A stretch of DNA of 7,965 nucleotides from Candidatus Cloacimonadota bacterium (GTDB lineage: Bacteria > Cloacimonadota > Cloacimonadia > Cloacimonadales > TCS61), in the NCBI GenBank assembly GCA_018654125.1, contig JABIME010000174.1, positions 1 through 7,965 on the forward strand, written 5' to 3'. The translations under genes were made by a program, and so were the position numbers. Below are positions 1 to 6,097 of the stretch, in pieces. The notes beneath the pieces are model-generated. The model made no database searches and was not told where the DNA came from. It saw nothing but the letters and a program-made list of their open reading frames with translations. The stretch's first letter is position 1. Every line of letters begins with the position of its first letter.

Positions 1-1
1 A

Positions 2-91
2 AAATATATAGCGAAAATAGAAGAGCTTATCGGCAAGAATGTAACAATAGTTTCTGTGGGACCAGAAAGGGGACAAACCATCTTCAGATAG
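2..91 (+). CDS. purA: Adenylosuccinate synthase, C-terminal end (5' partial)
   Basis: Only the last 29 codons and the TAG stop (89-91) are in the window; the gene begins upstream. The frame reads AKIEELIGKNVTIVSVGPER and ends GQTIFR. This matches the conserved PurA C-terminus, where a helix of the type RIEELTG is followed by a strand and a S-x-GP-(D/E)-R motif close to the last residue. PurA catalyses the GTP-dependent joining of IMP and aspartate to adenylosuccinate, the first committed step of AMP synthesis, in the cytoplasm. It is on the same strand as rpmH but separated by 133 bp that contain a candidate promoter, so it is probably a separate transcription unit. The identification rests on a short stretch, but the motif is characteristic. 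Confidence 0.85.
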   Translation, partial: KYIAKIEELIGKNVTIVSVGPERGQTIFR

Positions 92-119
92 TGTGGTTAT
101 GCTGTTAAGCAAATAAATC

Positions 120-176
120 TTGACAGTAAGACTTCATATTTCAGTTTGTTCCAGCCTTTATAAAAAGGTATAAAAT
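120..176 (+). promoter_or_regulatory. Candidate promoter region for the rpmH operon
   Basis: The 133-bp gap between purA and rpmH holds a possible sigma70-type pair: TTGTTC (146-151), a 17-bp spacer, then TATAAA (169-174). A perfect TTGACA also occurs at 120-125 but has no good -10 at the right distance. A small inverted repeat, CCTTT-ATAA-AAAGG (155-168), sits just upstream of the proposed -10. It could be an operator-like site, the remains of a purA terminator, or chance. Only the motifs are seen; promoter activity is inferred. Confidence 0.4.
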
Positions 177-224
177 AAAGAGTTATCTGATATATAAATT
201 GGAAATTTTTAAAGGAGATCTAAG

Positions 225-365
225 ATGAAAAGGACTTATCAACCTCATAATAGAAAGAGGAAAAATAAGCACGGCTTTAGATTGAGAATGTCTACAAAAG
301 CCGGCCGCAAAGTTTTAGCAAGAAGAAGAGCAAAAGGTAGAACTCGCTTAACTGTAAGCGATTAA
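225..365 (+). CDS. rpmH: Large ribosomal subunit protein bL34
   Basis: This 46-residue, very basic protein starts [19 protein letters not shown] and ends [14 protein letters not shown], almost identical in layout to the bL34 consensus. L34 is a small 23S rRNA-binding protein of the 50S subunit. The ATG is preceded by a strong ribosome-binding site, AAAGGAG at 211-217, with a 7-base spacer. Length equals the usual 44-47 residues. The TAA stop (363-365) shares its last A with the ATG of rnpA, the classical rpmH-rnpA arrangement. The last codons also encode a 7-bp hairpin (344-361) immediately before the rnpA start. It is the first gene of the operon running to jag and probably to the MBL hydrolase. 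Confidence 0.98.
   Translation: MKRTYQPHNRKRKNKHGFRLRMSTKAGRKVLARRRAKGRTRLTVSD
344..361 (+). promoter_or_regulatory. RNA hairpin over the rnpA ribosome-binding region
   Basis: TCGCTTA (344-350) and TAAGCGA (355-361) are perfect reverse complements separated by the 4-base loop ACTG. The stem ends three bases before the rnpA ATG at 365. It fills the place where a Shine-Dalgarno sequence would be, and no purine-rich ribosome-binding site is visible there. Ribosomes finishing rpmH would melt it, so it could enforce translational coupling and lower RnpA output relative to L34. The pairing is seen; the regulatory role is inferred. It lies entirely in rpmH coding sequence, so chance is possible. 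Confidence 0.45.
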
Positions 366-682
366 TGCTATCAATAACCTCAAAAAGAGAATACCAGAGT
401 ATTTATAGAGATAATATAAAAACTGAAGGTAGTCTCTTTGTTTTTTTAAAGAAGAAAATACTTGAAGATCATTTTGCAGCTGGAATCGTAGTTAGTAAAA
501 AAGTGGGAAATGCGGTAATTAGAAATAAAGTGAAGCGCCGTGTTCGTGCCTTCCTACGAGAACATGAAGAATTACATCCAGCTGGTGTAGAATTGGTGAT
601 AATAGCAAAACCCGATGCGGGAACTGCTATATGGCAAAAAATTAAGGAAGAATTAGTTCAATTATTTGAAAATATAAAATGA
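365..682 (+). CDS. rnpA: Ribonuclease P protein component
   Basis: This 105-residue basic protein assists the RNase P RNA in removing 5' leaders from precursor tRNAs. The family's RNR signature is clear at residues 53-61 (RNKVKRRVR). It follows the conserved strand [12 protein letters not shown] (40-51) and precedes the helix that ends in REHEEL. The C-terminal half ([12 protein letters not shown], then a helix with [10 protein letters not shown]) fits the RnpA fold. Length is at the short end of the normal 105-130 range. The ATG overlaps the rpmH stop by one base and has no good Shine-Dalgarno sequence, so translation is probably coupled to rpmH. Its own TGA stop overlaps the yidD start (ATGA). 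Confidence 0.97.
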   Translation: MLSITSKREYQSIYRDNIKTEGSLFVFLKKKILEDHFAAGIVVSKKVGNAVIRNKVKRRVRAFLREHEELHPAGVELVIIAKPDAGTAIWQKIKEELVQLFENIK

Positions 683-897
683 AAGTTTTTAACAAAGTTG
701 CATTATTGATCATAACTTTTTATAGAAGATATATTTCTGTTGTACTACCACCTTCTTGCCGGTTTACACCAACTTGCAGTCAATATTCATATCAGGCATT
801 CTCTAAGTACTCATTCCTAAAAGCCCTGAAATTATCGATTTTCAGAATATCAAAGTGTCACCCGTTTCATGAGGGTGGTCACGACCCGCTACCATAA
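679..897 (+). CDS. yidD: Membrane protein insertion efficiency factor YidD
   Basis: This 72-residue protein carries the family pattern: YRRYIS (15-20), [14 protein letters not shown] (24-37) with Cys27 and Cys33, and a third Cys at 60 in [14 protein letters not shown] (59-72). YidD is a small peripheral inner-membrane protein that helps YidC insert membrane proteins, and it is usually encoded between rnpA and yidC, as here. The start ATG overlaps the rnpA stop in an ATGA junction with no clear Shine-Dalgarno sequence, suggesting coupled translation. The length and the Cys/His-rich end are typical of the family. Confidence 0.95.
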   Translation: MKVFNKVALLIITFYRRYISVVLPPSCRFTPTCSQYSYQAFSKYSFLKALKLSIFRISKCHPFHEGGHDPLP

Positions 898-906
898 GGA
901 GAATTC

Positions 907-2514
907 ATGGACAAAAAAACACTTTTAGCTGTTTTGCTTATACTTGTTGTATTTTGGATTAGCAGTGAATTTATTTGGAAAAGAAATAAGCCAGCTACGC
1001 AAGATCAGCAAGCTACAGAAAACGTTACAGACACACAACAACAAACAGCAGAAACAACCACTCCCCTCGAACAACCCCTAGCAAACGAAACTGAAATCAT
1101 TGCACTTGATAACGATGTTGATATCAACGATAATATCGTTTTAGAAAATGAACTTTTTATAGTAACTTTCAGTAACAGAGGTGCAGTTATCAATTCGGTT
1201 CAGCTTAAGGGATTCTTTATGAAAGATAAGGTTTCTTTTGTTGAATTAATTAATGAAAATAGTAGTATTCTTAATACCAGACTTAATGATACAGTCGGTA
1301 ATATTTCCAACTATTCCAGCATACCGTTCCAATATGAAATAAATGAAGCCAGCCGCAAAGTTACTTTTATTTCCAATACAGAAAAAGGAACTTACAAAAA
1401 GATATTCACACTGGAAGACGACTATCAAGTTAACATGAAAACACAACTTAACGGCTTTGAAAATGTAAGCGGTTATGAGATTGATTTTGGCGGTGGTATT
1501 GCCGATACGGAAGATTATCTGAAAATGAAAAACAGAGAATATGCTGTTATTTCTCAGGTAGATAATGACATTAATAAGATAGCACTATCTAAACTTAAAG
1601 AAGAGAGAAAAGCTTCCGGAAGTATCGACTGGGCTGCGGTTCGTTCCAAATATTTTACAATGGCAATAATAGCTGATGAACTGATAGAAATGAACAAGAT
1701 CTCTGCTTTTAAATTAGAGGAAAGTCCTTCTATGAAATTATCGGTTTCAACTATTGGCTCTCAGATAGATCACAACTATAATTTGTATTTAGGTCCACTA
1801 GATTATGGCAGATTAAAAGCATATGGTATTGGAATTGAGAACATTGTGGAAATGGGACCAAAATTTTTACAAGGTTTAAGTAAATTATTCCTCTGGTTCT
1901 TATCCTTTTTATATGGGTTTATTCCAAGTTGGGGTGTTGTAATAATTATTTTTTCTATTATTCTTAAAACACTTCTCTATCCATTAACTCATAAGAGTTT
2001 TGAATCTACAACCAAAATGCAGAAGATCCAACCACTTACAAAAGAACTTCAGGCAAAATATAAGGGTGATCCGCAAAAGATGAATGCGGAACTTAAAAAA
2101 TTATATAAAGAGCACGGTGTAAATCCACTAGGTGGATGCCTTCCAATGCTGCTTCAAATGCCAGTTATATTTGCACTGTATCCGCTTTTAAGATATTCAA
2201 TTTCGTTAAGACAAGCAAGTTTTGGCTGGTTACCAGACCTCTCTGAACCAGATCCAATTTGGGCGCTCCCAATTTTAATGGCAGTATTTATGTTCGTTCA
2301 GCAAAAACTCATGGCTCCTTCTAAAGCAACTTTAGATGGAATGGATGACAAACAAAAAGCACAACAACAATCTCAAAAAATGATGATGTATTTTATGCCT
2401 ATCATGATGTTCTTTATCTTTAAAGGATTATCATCTGGATTAGTTTTATACTGGACTGTTTTCTCTATAATCGGTTCTATTCAGCAGTATTTTATCAAGA
2501 AAAAATTTATGTAA
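907..2514 (+). CDS. yidC: Membrane protein insertase YidC (long diderm form)
   Basis: This 535-residue protein inserts membrane proteins into the inner membrane, alone or with SecYEG. Residues about 5-22 form the first TM helix. A Thr/Gln-rich linker (31-60) and a beta-rich periplasmic domain (about 65-310) follow; this domain marks the Gram-negative form. The conserved insertase core starts near 325: TM2 in WGVVIIIFSIILKTLLYPLT (342-361), the cytoplasmic helical hairpin (to about 404), NPLGGCLPMLLQMP (406-419), and later TM helices near 451-468, 493-506 and 510-530. A basic tail KKKFM ends the protein. The hydrophilic-groove arginine (Arg366 in E. coli) is Lys354 here, a conservative change also seen in other YidC proteins. 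The ribosome-binding site AAGGAG (896-901) overlaps the yidD stop. Confidence 0.97.
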   Translation: MDKKTLLAVLLILVVFWISSEFIWKRNKPATQDQQATENVTDTQQQTAETTTPLEQPLANETEIIALDNDVDINDNIVLENELFIVTFSNRGAVINSVQLKGFFMKDKVSFVELINENSSILNTRLNDTVGNISNYSSIPFQYEINEASRKVTFISNTEKGTYKKIFTLEDDYQVNMKTQLNGFENVSGYEIDFGGGIADTEDYLKMKNREYAVISQVDNDINKIALSKLKEERKASGSIDWAAVRSKYFTMAIIADELIEMNKISAFKLEESPSMKLSVSTIGSQIDHNYNLYLGPLDYGRLKAYGIGIENIVEMGPKFLQGLSKLFLWFLSFLYGFIPSWGVVIIIFSIILKTLLYPLTHKSFESTTKMQKIQPLTKELQAKYKGDPQKMNAELKKLYKEHGVNPLGGCLPMLLQMPVIFALYPLLRYSISLRQASFGWLPDLSEPDPIWALPILMAVFMFVQQKLMAPSKATLDGMDDKQKAQQQSQKMMMYFMPIMMFFIFKGLSSGLVLYWTVFSIIGSIQQYFIKKKFM

Positions 2515-2527
2515 GGAATATACAACA

Positions 2528-3325
2528 ATGAAAGAAACTTTAGTTACAGGAAAATCAACCTCAAGAATAATATCTGATTTTATGAAAGAGCACAATCTTG
2601 GGCTCAACGATTTCAAATTTGAAGTAGTAAAAGAAGGCTCAAGCGGTTTCATGGGAATTTTTGGTGTAAAACCAACAACTATAAAATTTACGTATAAACA
2701 AAGTAAAGCACACTTGGTAAAACCAAAACAGCAAAACGTTCCCAAACAAAACACAAAAATCAGGAAAATAAAAAGTAAAAAAGTTACTAAGAAAAGTCCT
2801 GCTAAAAAAGAAGTTGCAGTTAACAGCAATCCAGATGAAATAATTAAAATGACTAAAGATTTTGCTGAGGGAATCTTGGCAAAGATGAATATTACTACCG
2901 GCAATGTTGAAGTGACTCAAAAAGACAGCACATACATGGTAACAATAAATAATTCTAAAGATGCAGGGTTTATTATTGGGAAGGAAGCGAAGTTGCTTGA
3001 TAGTTTCCAACATCTTTTAAATCAAATGGTTAACAAAGCTGAGAAGAAAAAAATACAAATTATTATAGACGTTGATGGATACCGCGATAGACGTAAAAAA
3101 GCATTACTGGAAAAAGTGGACAGCATCGCAAAAAAGGTTAAAGATACTGGAAAAAGTTATACCTTCGAACCACTTCATGCCAGCAACAGAAAAGTTGTTC
3201 ATCAGCAAATAGAGAAAGACAGCTCACTTAGAACCAGAACCATTGGTGACGGTTCCAGAAAACGTGTGGTTGTTCTTCCTGCTAATAAATCTGCAAATAG
3301 GAAGCCAAAATCAAAATCGGTTTAA
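2528..3325 (+). CDS. jag: Jag/KhpB/EloR-type KH-R3H RNA-binding protein
   Basis: This 265-residue protein has three parts in the order known for Jag. A Jag_N domain (1-55) contains the typical VKEGSSGFMGIFGVKP segment (34-49). A Lys-rich linker (60-98) follows, then a KH domain (about 103-183) and an R3H domain (about 186-252). The R3H signature is present as NRKVVH, with Arg221 and His225, and ends RKRVVVLPA. KhpB/EloR binds RNA and controls cell elongation in Gram-positive bacteria; its job in this lineage is unknown. The KH loop that normally reads GxxG is GKEA (151-154), so the second glycine is missing. AAGGA at 2513-2517, overlapping the yidC stop, is the likely ribosome-binding site, with a rather long 10-base spacer. 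The usual next gene, mnmE, is not present. Confidence 0.93.
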   Translation: MKETLVTGKSTSRIISDFMKEHNLGLNDFKFEVVKEGSSGFMGIFGVKPTTIKFTYKQSKAHLVKPKQQNVPKQNTKIRKIKSKKVTKKSPAKKEVAVNSNPDEIIKMTKDFAEGILAKMNITTGNVEVTQKDSTYMVTINNSKDAGFIIGKEAKLLDSFQHLLNQMVNKAEKKKIQIIIDVDGYRDRRKKALLEKVDSIAKKVKDTGKSYTFEPLHASNRKVVHQQIEKDSSLRTRTIGDGSRKRVVVLPANKSANRKPKSKSV

Positions 3326-3336
3326 CCGACTGTAAA

Positions 3337-4113
3337 ATGATCTCTGCCGGTTATTGGTTTGGAGATGCCGGCGCCTCAATGGGCATTATGCCCAAAGCTT
3401 TATGGCAAAAACTTGTTAAAGTTGATGATAAAAACAGGATCAAACTTGCCATGAATCTTCTATTGATTCGCTCCGAAAACAAGAACATTCTCGTTGATAC
3501 AGGGCTTGGAAATAAAATAAGTGAAAAAGTACAAAAAATATATTCACCTTCAAAATTCATTTTATTGGAATCACTCGCGGAACTTGGGCTTACCAGAAAT
3601 GATATCGATATTGTTGTTCTAACACATCTCCATTTTGATCATGCTGGTGGAATTGTCTCATTTATAGATGACAAAAAACAACTCACATTCCCAAATGCAC
3701 TTCATGTAATTCAACAAAAGGAATGGGAAATTGCCCAAAATCCTGATGAACTGAATAACGCATCTTACAATTTTAAAGAAGATCTTAAACTTTTAGAAGA
3801 TATTGGGAACTACAAGCTTATTGATGGTGATTTCGAGCTAACTAAAGATGTTGTTTTAGAACTCACTGGCGGACACAGCGAAGGAACACAGGTTGTTAGA
3901 ATTGATAGTGACAACAAGCTTGCCTATTATCCTGGTGATATATTGCCAATGGAAATTAACCGTCATTTAGCCGTTACCACAGCATTTGACATAAACCGTA
4001 AAGATACATTCAACGCTAAGAAGAAAATATTATCAGAAATCAAAGAAAGAGATGGAATTATCTTTTTGGGACATGATTCTGGTAAGATGTTTATTGAGTT
4101 TGGGGAATACTAA
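3337..4113 (+). CDS. MBL-fold metallo-hydrolase (start uncertain)
   Basis: From the first ATG this is a 258-residue metallo-beta-lactamase-fold hydrolase with a complete set of metal ligands. These are HLHFDH (97-102), His180 in TGGHSEG, Asp201 in YPGD and His246 in GHD. The N-terminal GASMGIMPKALW segment (12-23) resembles the GGAMFGVVPK-LW motif of lactonase-like/quorum-quenching-type MBL proteins, but the substrate cannot be told. It begins 11 bases after the jag stop, so it is probably the last gene of the operon. The ATG has no ribosome-binding site. The open frame runs upstream to 3301 and encodes KIKIGLTDCK, which looks like the missing first strand of the family; AGGAAG (3299-3304) lies 5 bases before an ATC codon at 3310. 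The true start may therefore be 3310. Confidence 0.88.
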   Translation: MISAGYWFGDAGASMGIMPKALWQKLVKVDDKNRIKLAMNLLLIRSENKNILVDTGLGNKISEKVQKIYSPSKFILLESLAELGLTRNDIDIVVLTHLHFDHAGGIVSFIDDKKQLTFPNALHVIQQKEWEIAQNPDELNNASYNFKEDLKLLEDIGNYKLIDGDFELTKDVVLELTGGHSEGTQVVRIDSDNKLAYYPGDILPMEINRHLAVTTAFDINRKDTFNAKKKILSEIKERDGIIFLGHDSGKMFIEFGEY

Positions 4114-4150
4114 AACATTCAAAGCTTTTTATTTATTGCATCACAGTACA

Positions 4151-4177
4151 ACTTCACAGGTAAAATCTTGATGAAGT
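4151..4177. terminator. Imperfect stem-loop between converging genes, weak terminator candidate
   Basis: ACTTCA (4151-4156) pairs with TGAAGT (4172-4177). After a one-base bulge, CAGG (4157-4160) pairs with CTTG (4167-4170), including one G-T wobble, around a 6-base loop. It lies between the stop of the MBL gene and the stop of the converging membrane-protein gene, where a terminator is expected. There is no clean T-run directly after it: a T-rich stretch follows on the + side only after several mixed bases. The call is therefore weak. Confidence 0.25.
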
Positions 4178-4178
4178 A

Positions 4179-4931
4179 TTACATATTTAAATATTTCTTT
4201 TTTACTTCATTCTCAATCCAACTAGGTATTTTGTTGAAATCAAAATATGGTTCAGCATAAGTTATTTCAGGAATTAATGTATGTTTTGCAAAAGAAAATT
4301 TATATCTTTTTGGAAGATAATTAATAAAATTACCATATTCATTAAAACTAAACACCTCGACACTAAAATTTATTTCTAAATTTGATTCTATAGAAAATTT
4401 ACTTTTTAATTGTTCACTAATACTATTAACTACGGTTCTTGTGTTTGTAGTATTTAAATTATCAATATTTTTTTCTGATAAAATTCCAGACAATCTTAAC
4501 ATTTCCCTTAAATCAAAATGACCTTCTGATGAATCATTATATGGGAGATTCCAATACATATCTCCATAATATCCCGGTAGTACTATATTAATATTTTCAC
4601 TATTTATACTAGCGGTTAAATTAACTAAACATGATGCAAAATCATTAGAACGATTAGTTATTCTTAATCGTATATCAGAATGAATTTTTTGGTGTTGAAA
4701 TAAGTGAATATTAATCATGGGTCTTTTCAATAAAGATATTCGTTCCTGTTCATATTTTCTTATTTTATTTGTTTCAAATGTATACCAAAAGATGATTATA
4801 GCTGTTGCCATCAGTATTATCATATTTATTACTTCAAAATGCAAAATTTTAAAGTATGGTAAAATTATAAATGCTAATATTATTATTATTATTTCAATTA
4901 AAATGATTATGTTAGTAATGCGATCTTTCAT
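4179..4931 (-). CDS. Two-TM membrane protein of unknown function
   Basis: I do not recognise this 250-residue protein. Two hydrophobic helices lie at residues about 7-26 and 33-52, rich in Ile. They are followed by a charged segment (KIRKYEQERISLLKRPMINI, 56-75) and a soluble, probably beta-rich domain to the end. The helix-helix-charged linker-'RP' plan is common in short bacterial membrane proteins of unknown role. There are no cysteines or obvious catalytic motifs in the TM part. The ATG start is well supported by GAGGAG (4943-4938 on the - strand) with a 6-base spacer. The gene converges on the MBL gene and diverges from the zinc-ribbon gene, so it is probably a single-gene unit. Its TM coding part is extremely AT-rich (7 G/C in the 60 bases 4861-4920), partly because of the Ile codons. 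Confidence 0.8.
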   Translation of the reverse strand: MKDRITNIIILIEIIIIILAFIILPYFKILHFEVINMIILMATAIIIFWYTFETNKIRKYEQERISLLKRPMINIHLFQHQKIHSDIRLRITNRSNDFASCLVNLTASINSENINIVLPGYYGDMYWNLPYNDSSEGHFDLREMLRLSGILSEKNIDNLNTTNTRTVVNSISEQLKSKFSIESNLEINFSVEVFSFNEYGNFINYLPKRYKFSFAKHTLIPEITYAEPYFDFNKIPSWIENEVKKKYLNM

Positions 4932-5128
4932 TTAATACTCCTCTATTTTCACACATCAAATTTTCTTGTTTCTCACATGGGTCATCCTTATTGTTATTTT
5001 CTATAAAATAATAATACTCTTCTGTAAACACCATACAAAAAAATCTAATCATTTCCGATGTCAACAATAAAAGTATTTAACACTATGTAATAATTGAGTT
5101 TATCGAAGTGTGAGATCAATATAAATAG

Positions 5129-5213
5129 CTCTATCATTCCTATGGAGAGCAACGTGAGAGATTCGTATGGATGACGGAATTGAGTTGATTGGGATTTTAA
5201 TCCGTTTTATCCG
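5129..5213 (+). repeat. Intergenic direct repeat, copy 1
   Basis: This segment aligns without gaps to 6006-6090, with 75 of 85 positions identical by hand count. The core 5150-5178 (29 bases) is fully identical and includes CGTGAGAG and GTATGGATGACGG. An ATTC(C/G)TATGGA word occurs twice inside the copy, at 5136 and 5161. The right end contains ATCCG at 5200 and 5209, and a third ATCCG at 5219 just past the aligned part, so copy 1 has one more unit than copy 2. It lies upstream of the zinc-ribbon gene, in a divergent intergenic region, and in the same orientation as copy 2. No transposase is near. It could be a dispersed intergenic element of the REP/MITE kind. Confidence 0.85.
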
Positions 5214-5243
5214 TGTAAATCCGTGAGCGATTACTGTCGTGAG

Positions 5244-5272
5244 TTTTAAAAAGGCTTTACACAAAGTATAAT
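5244..5272 (+). promoter_or_regulatory. Candidate promoter of the zinc-ribbon gene
   Basis: A perfect TATAAT lies at 5267-5272, 35 bases before the TTG start. The hexamer 17 bases upstream, TTTTAA (5244-5249), is only a weak -35. A TTTACA at 5256-5261 is too close to serve. The promoter sits just downstream of repeat copy 1, so the repeat is probably in the upstream, untranscribed region. Confidence 0.4.
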
Positions 5273-5306
5273 AACTTTTTTGTAAATTGGAACATGGGAG
5301 GAAAAA

Positions 5307-5978
5307 TTGAAAACTTGCCCGTTTTGTGATTCAGAATACTCAGAAAAAAATGATGGAAATGGCATTTATCATCAGTGTGAAAATTGTAATTCTCAAATTT
5401 ACAATTTGTCATTATTAAAAAGATCAAGTTTTAATATAACAACATTTAAACAATTACTGATCTCAGCAAAACAAGATCATACCCATTTCAGTGGAAAGTG
5501 TTTTAGTTGTGAACAGCCCTTCAGAGAAGTCATATATAATGCCGATGATTATCAAACCAAAGTTTATGTTTGTCCAACCTGTTTACTCTTTGCCATAAAG
5601 AAAATAGATTTTGCTGTGTTTAGGGAACGTGGGGGGTATCGAGAACAACCTGAGAGAGATGAGAGAAAAATGTCTGCTGAAGCTGAAATGGTAATTAACG
5701 AACTTGAAACTAAACTAGAGAGAAGCAACAAATCATGGATATTATTTGATAAAAGCGTAAAGCTAACAAAAAGTAAAACTATTGGTTCTTTTACTTTCAT
5801 GATCTTAATTGTCATATTTTTTGTTAGATTAGGTTTCTCATACGGTGTTACAACACCTATTGGTAAAATAGTTTTTGGCTTATTATTAATAGTTAGTATG
5901 ATATCCGGACTTGTATTAATAATTGGCAAAGAGAATATTAAAAAAGTTATTGAAACAATAACCTCGAAAGAGAATTAG
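5307..5978 (+). CDS. Double zinc-ribbon protein with two C-terminal TM helices
   Basis: I cannot name a family for this 223-residue protein. It has two four-cysteine metal sites: Cys4/Cys7 with Cys24/Cys27, and Cys65/Cys68 with Cys89/Cys92. Both have CxxC spacing typical of zinc ribbons. A charged, probably coiled helix follows (about 106-142, rich in Glu and Arg). Two TM helices at about 159-177 and 185-207 and a short Lys-rich tail end it. The start is TTG at 5307, chosen because GGAGG (5297-5301) lies 5 bases before it and the first Cys follows at residue 4. The ribbons probably face the cytoplasm and bind a protein or nucleic acid; that is inference. The gene stands alone, framed by two direct repeats 877 bp apart, suggesting a mobile or recently inserted unit. 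Confidence 0.82.
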   Translation: MKTCPFCDSEYSEKNDGNGIYHQCENCNSQIYNLSLLKRSSFNITTFKQLLISAKQDHTHFSGKCFSCEQPFREVIYNADDYQTKVYVCPTCLLFAIKKIDFAVFRERGGYREQPERDERKMSAEAEMVINELETKLERSNKSWILFDKSVKLTKSKTIGSFTFMILIVIFFVRLGFSYGVTTPIGKIVFGLLLIVSMISGLVLIIGKENIKKVIETITSKEN

Positions 5979-6005
5979 ATTTTTCATTTCCTTAAATTTC
6001 TATAA

Positions 6006-6090
6006 CTCTATCCTTCCTATGGAGAACAACGTGAGAGATTCGTATGGATGACGGAGTTGGATTATTTGGAATTTTAATCCGCTTGATCCG
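6006..6090 (+). repeat. Intergenic direct repeat, copy 2
   Basis: This is the gap-free partner of 5129-5213, in the same orientation. It lies 27 bases after the stop of the zinc-ribbon gene and ends 7 bases before the stop codon of the converging beta-barrel gene. Differences from copy 1 cluster in the middle-right part (6056-6070). The left half and the ATTTTAATCCG word (6071-6081) are conserved. It has only two ATCCG units (6077, 6086) against three in copy 1. Its place between converging genes means a transcript of either gene would include it, so it could act as an RNA structure, but no strong stem is visible. Confidence 0.85.
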
Positions 6091-6097
6091 CGAACAA

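Larger units (their letters stand above)
4932..5306. other. 375-bp divergent intergenic region
   Basis: This stretch separates the divergently transcribed two-TM and zinc-ribbon genes. Its left part (about 4950-5124) is AT-rich with no gene or RNA that I can recognise; an all-AT inverted repeat with CTAT loop lies at 4994-5011. The right part holds repeat copy 1 (5129-5213), an extra repeat-like tail to about 5228, and the promoter candidate and ribosome-binding site of the zinc-ribbon gene. No open reading frame with a credible start was found here. Confidence 0.7.

Noticed and set aside
1005..1446. Minus-strand open frames inside yidC (1005-1193 and 1246-1446)
   Set aside because: They are antisense to a clearly conserved gene, have no ribosome-binding site and encode low-complexity, Ser/Val- or Phe/Ile-rich peptides.
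1966..1968. Lys354 in place of the groove Arg of YidC as an unusual change
   Set aside because: Lys at this position occurs in other YidC proteins and keeps the positive charge, so it is not noteworthy.
2446..3013. Minus-strand open frames opposite the yidC end and jag
   Set aside because: Antisense to conserved KH/R3H coding sequence; the Phe/Leu-rich peptides arise from the Lys-rich codons of jag.
4717..4935. Plus-strand 72-codon hydrophobic frame opposite the two-TM gene
   Set aside because: It mirrors the Ile-rich TM codons of the minus-strand gene (ATT/AAT symmetry) and has no ribosome-binding site, whereas the minus gene has GAGGAG at proper spacing.
4994..5011. Inverted repeat TTATTTT-CTAT-AAAATAA as terminator or operator
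   Set aside because: It is almost only A/T in an AT-rich spacer, gives a very weak stem, and lies upstream of both genes where a terminator has no purpose.
5564..5929. Minus-strand 121-codon frame inside the zinc-ribbon gene
   Set aside because: The plus-strand gene has a good ribosome-binding site and regular cysteine motifs; the antisense peptide has no recognisable features.
5129..6090. The repeats as integron attC sites around a gene cassette
   Set aside because: The 877-bp one-gene unit fits, and a GTTGGAT word (6056) matches the GTTRRRY core in copy 2. Copy 1 lacks it at the same place, no matching RYYYAAC partner or long imperfect palindrome is present, and no integrase is in the window.
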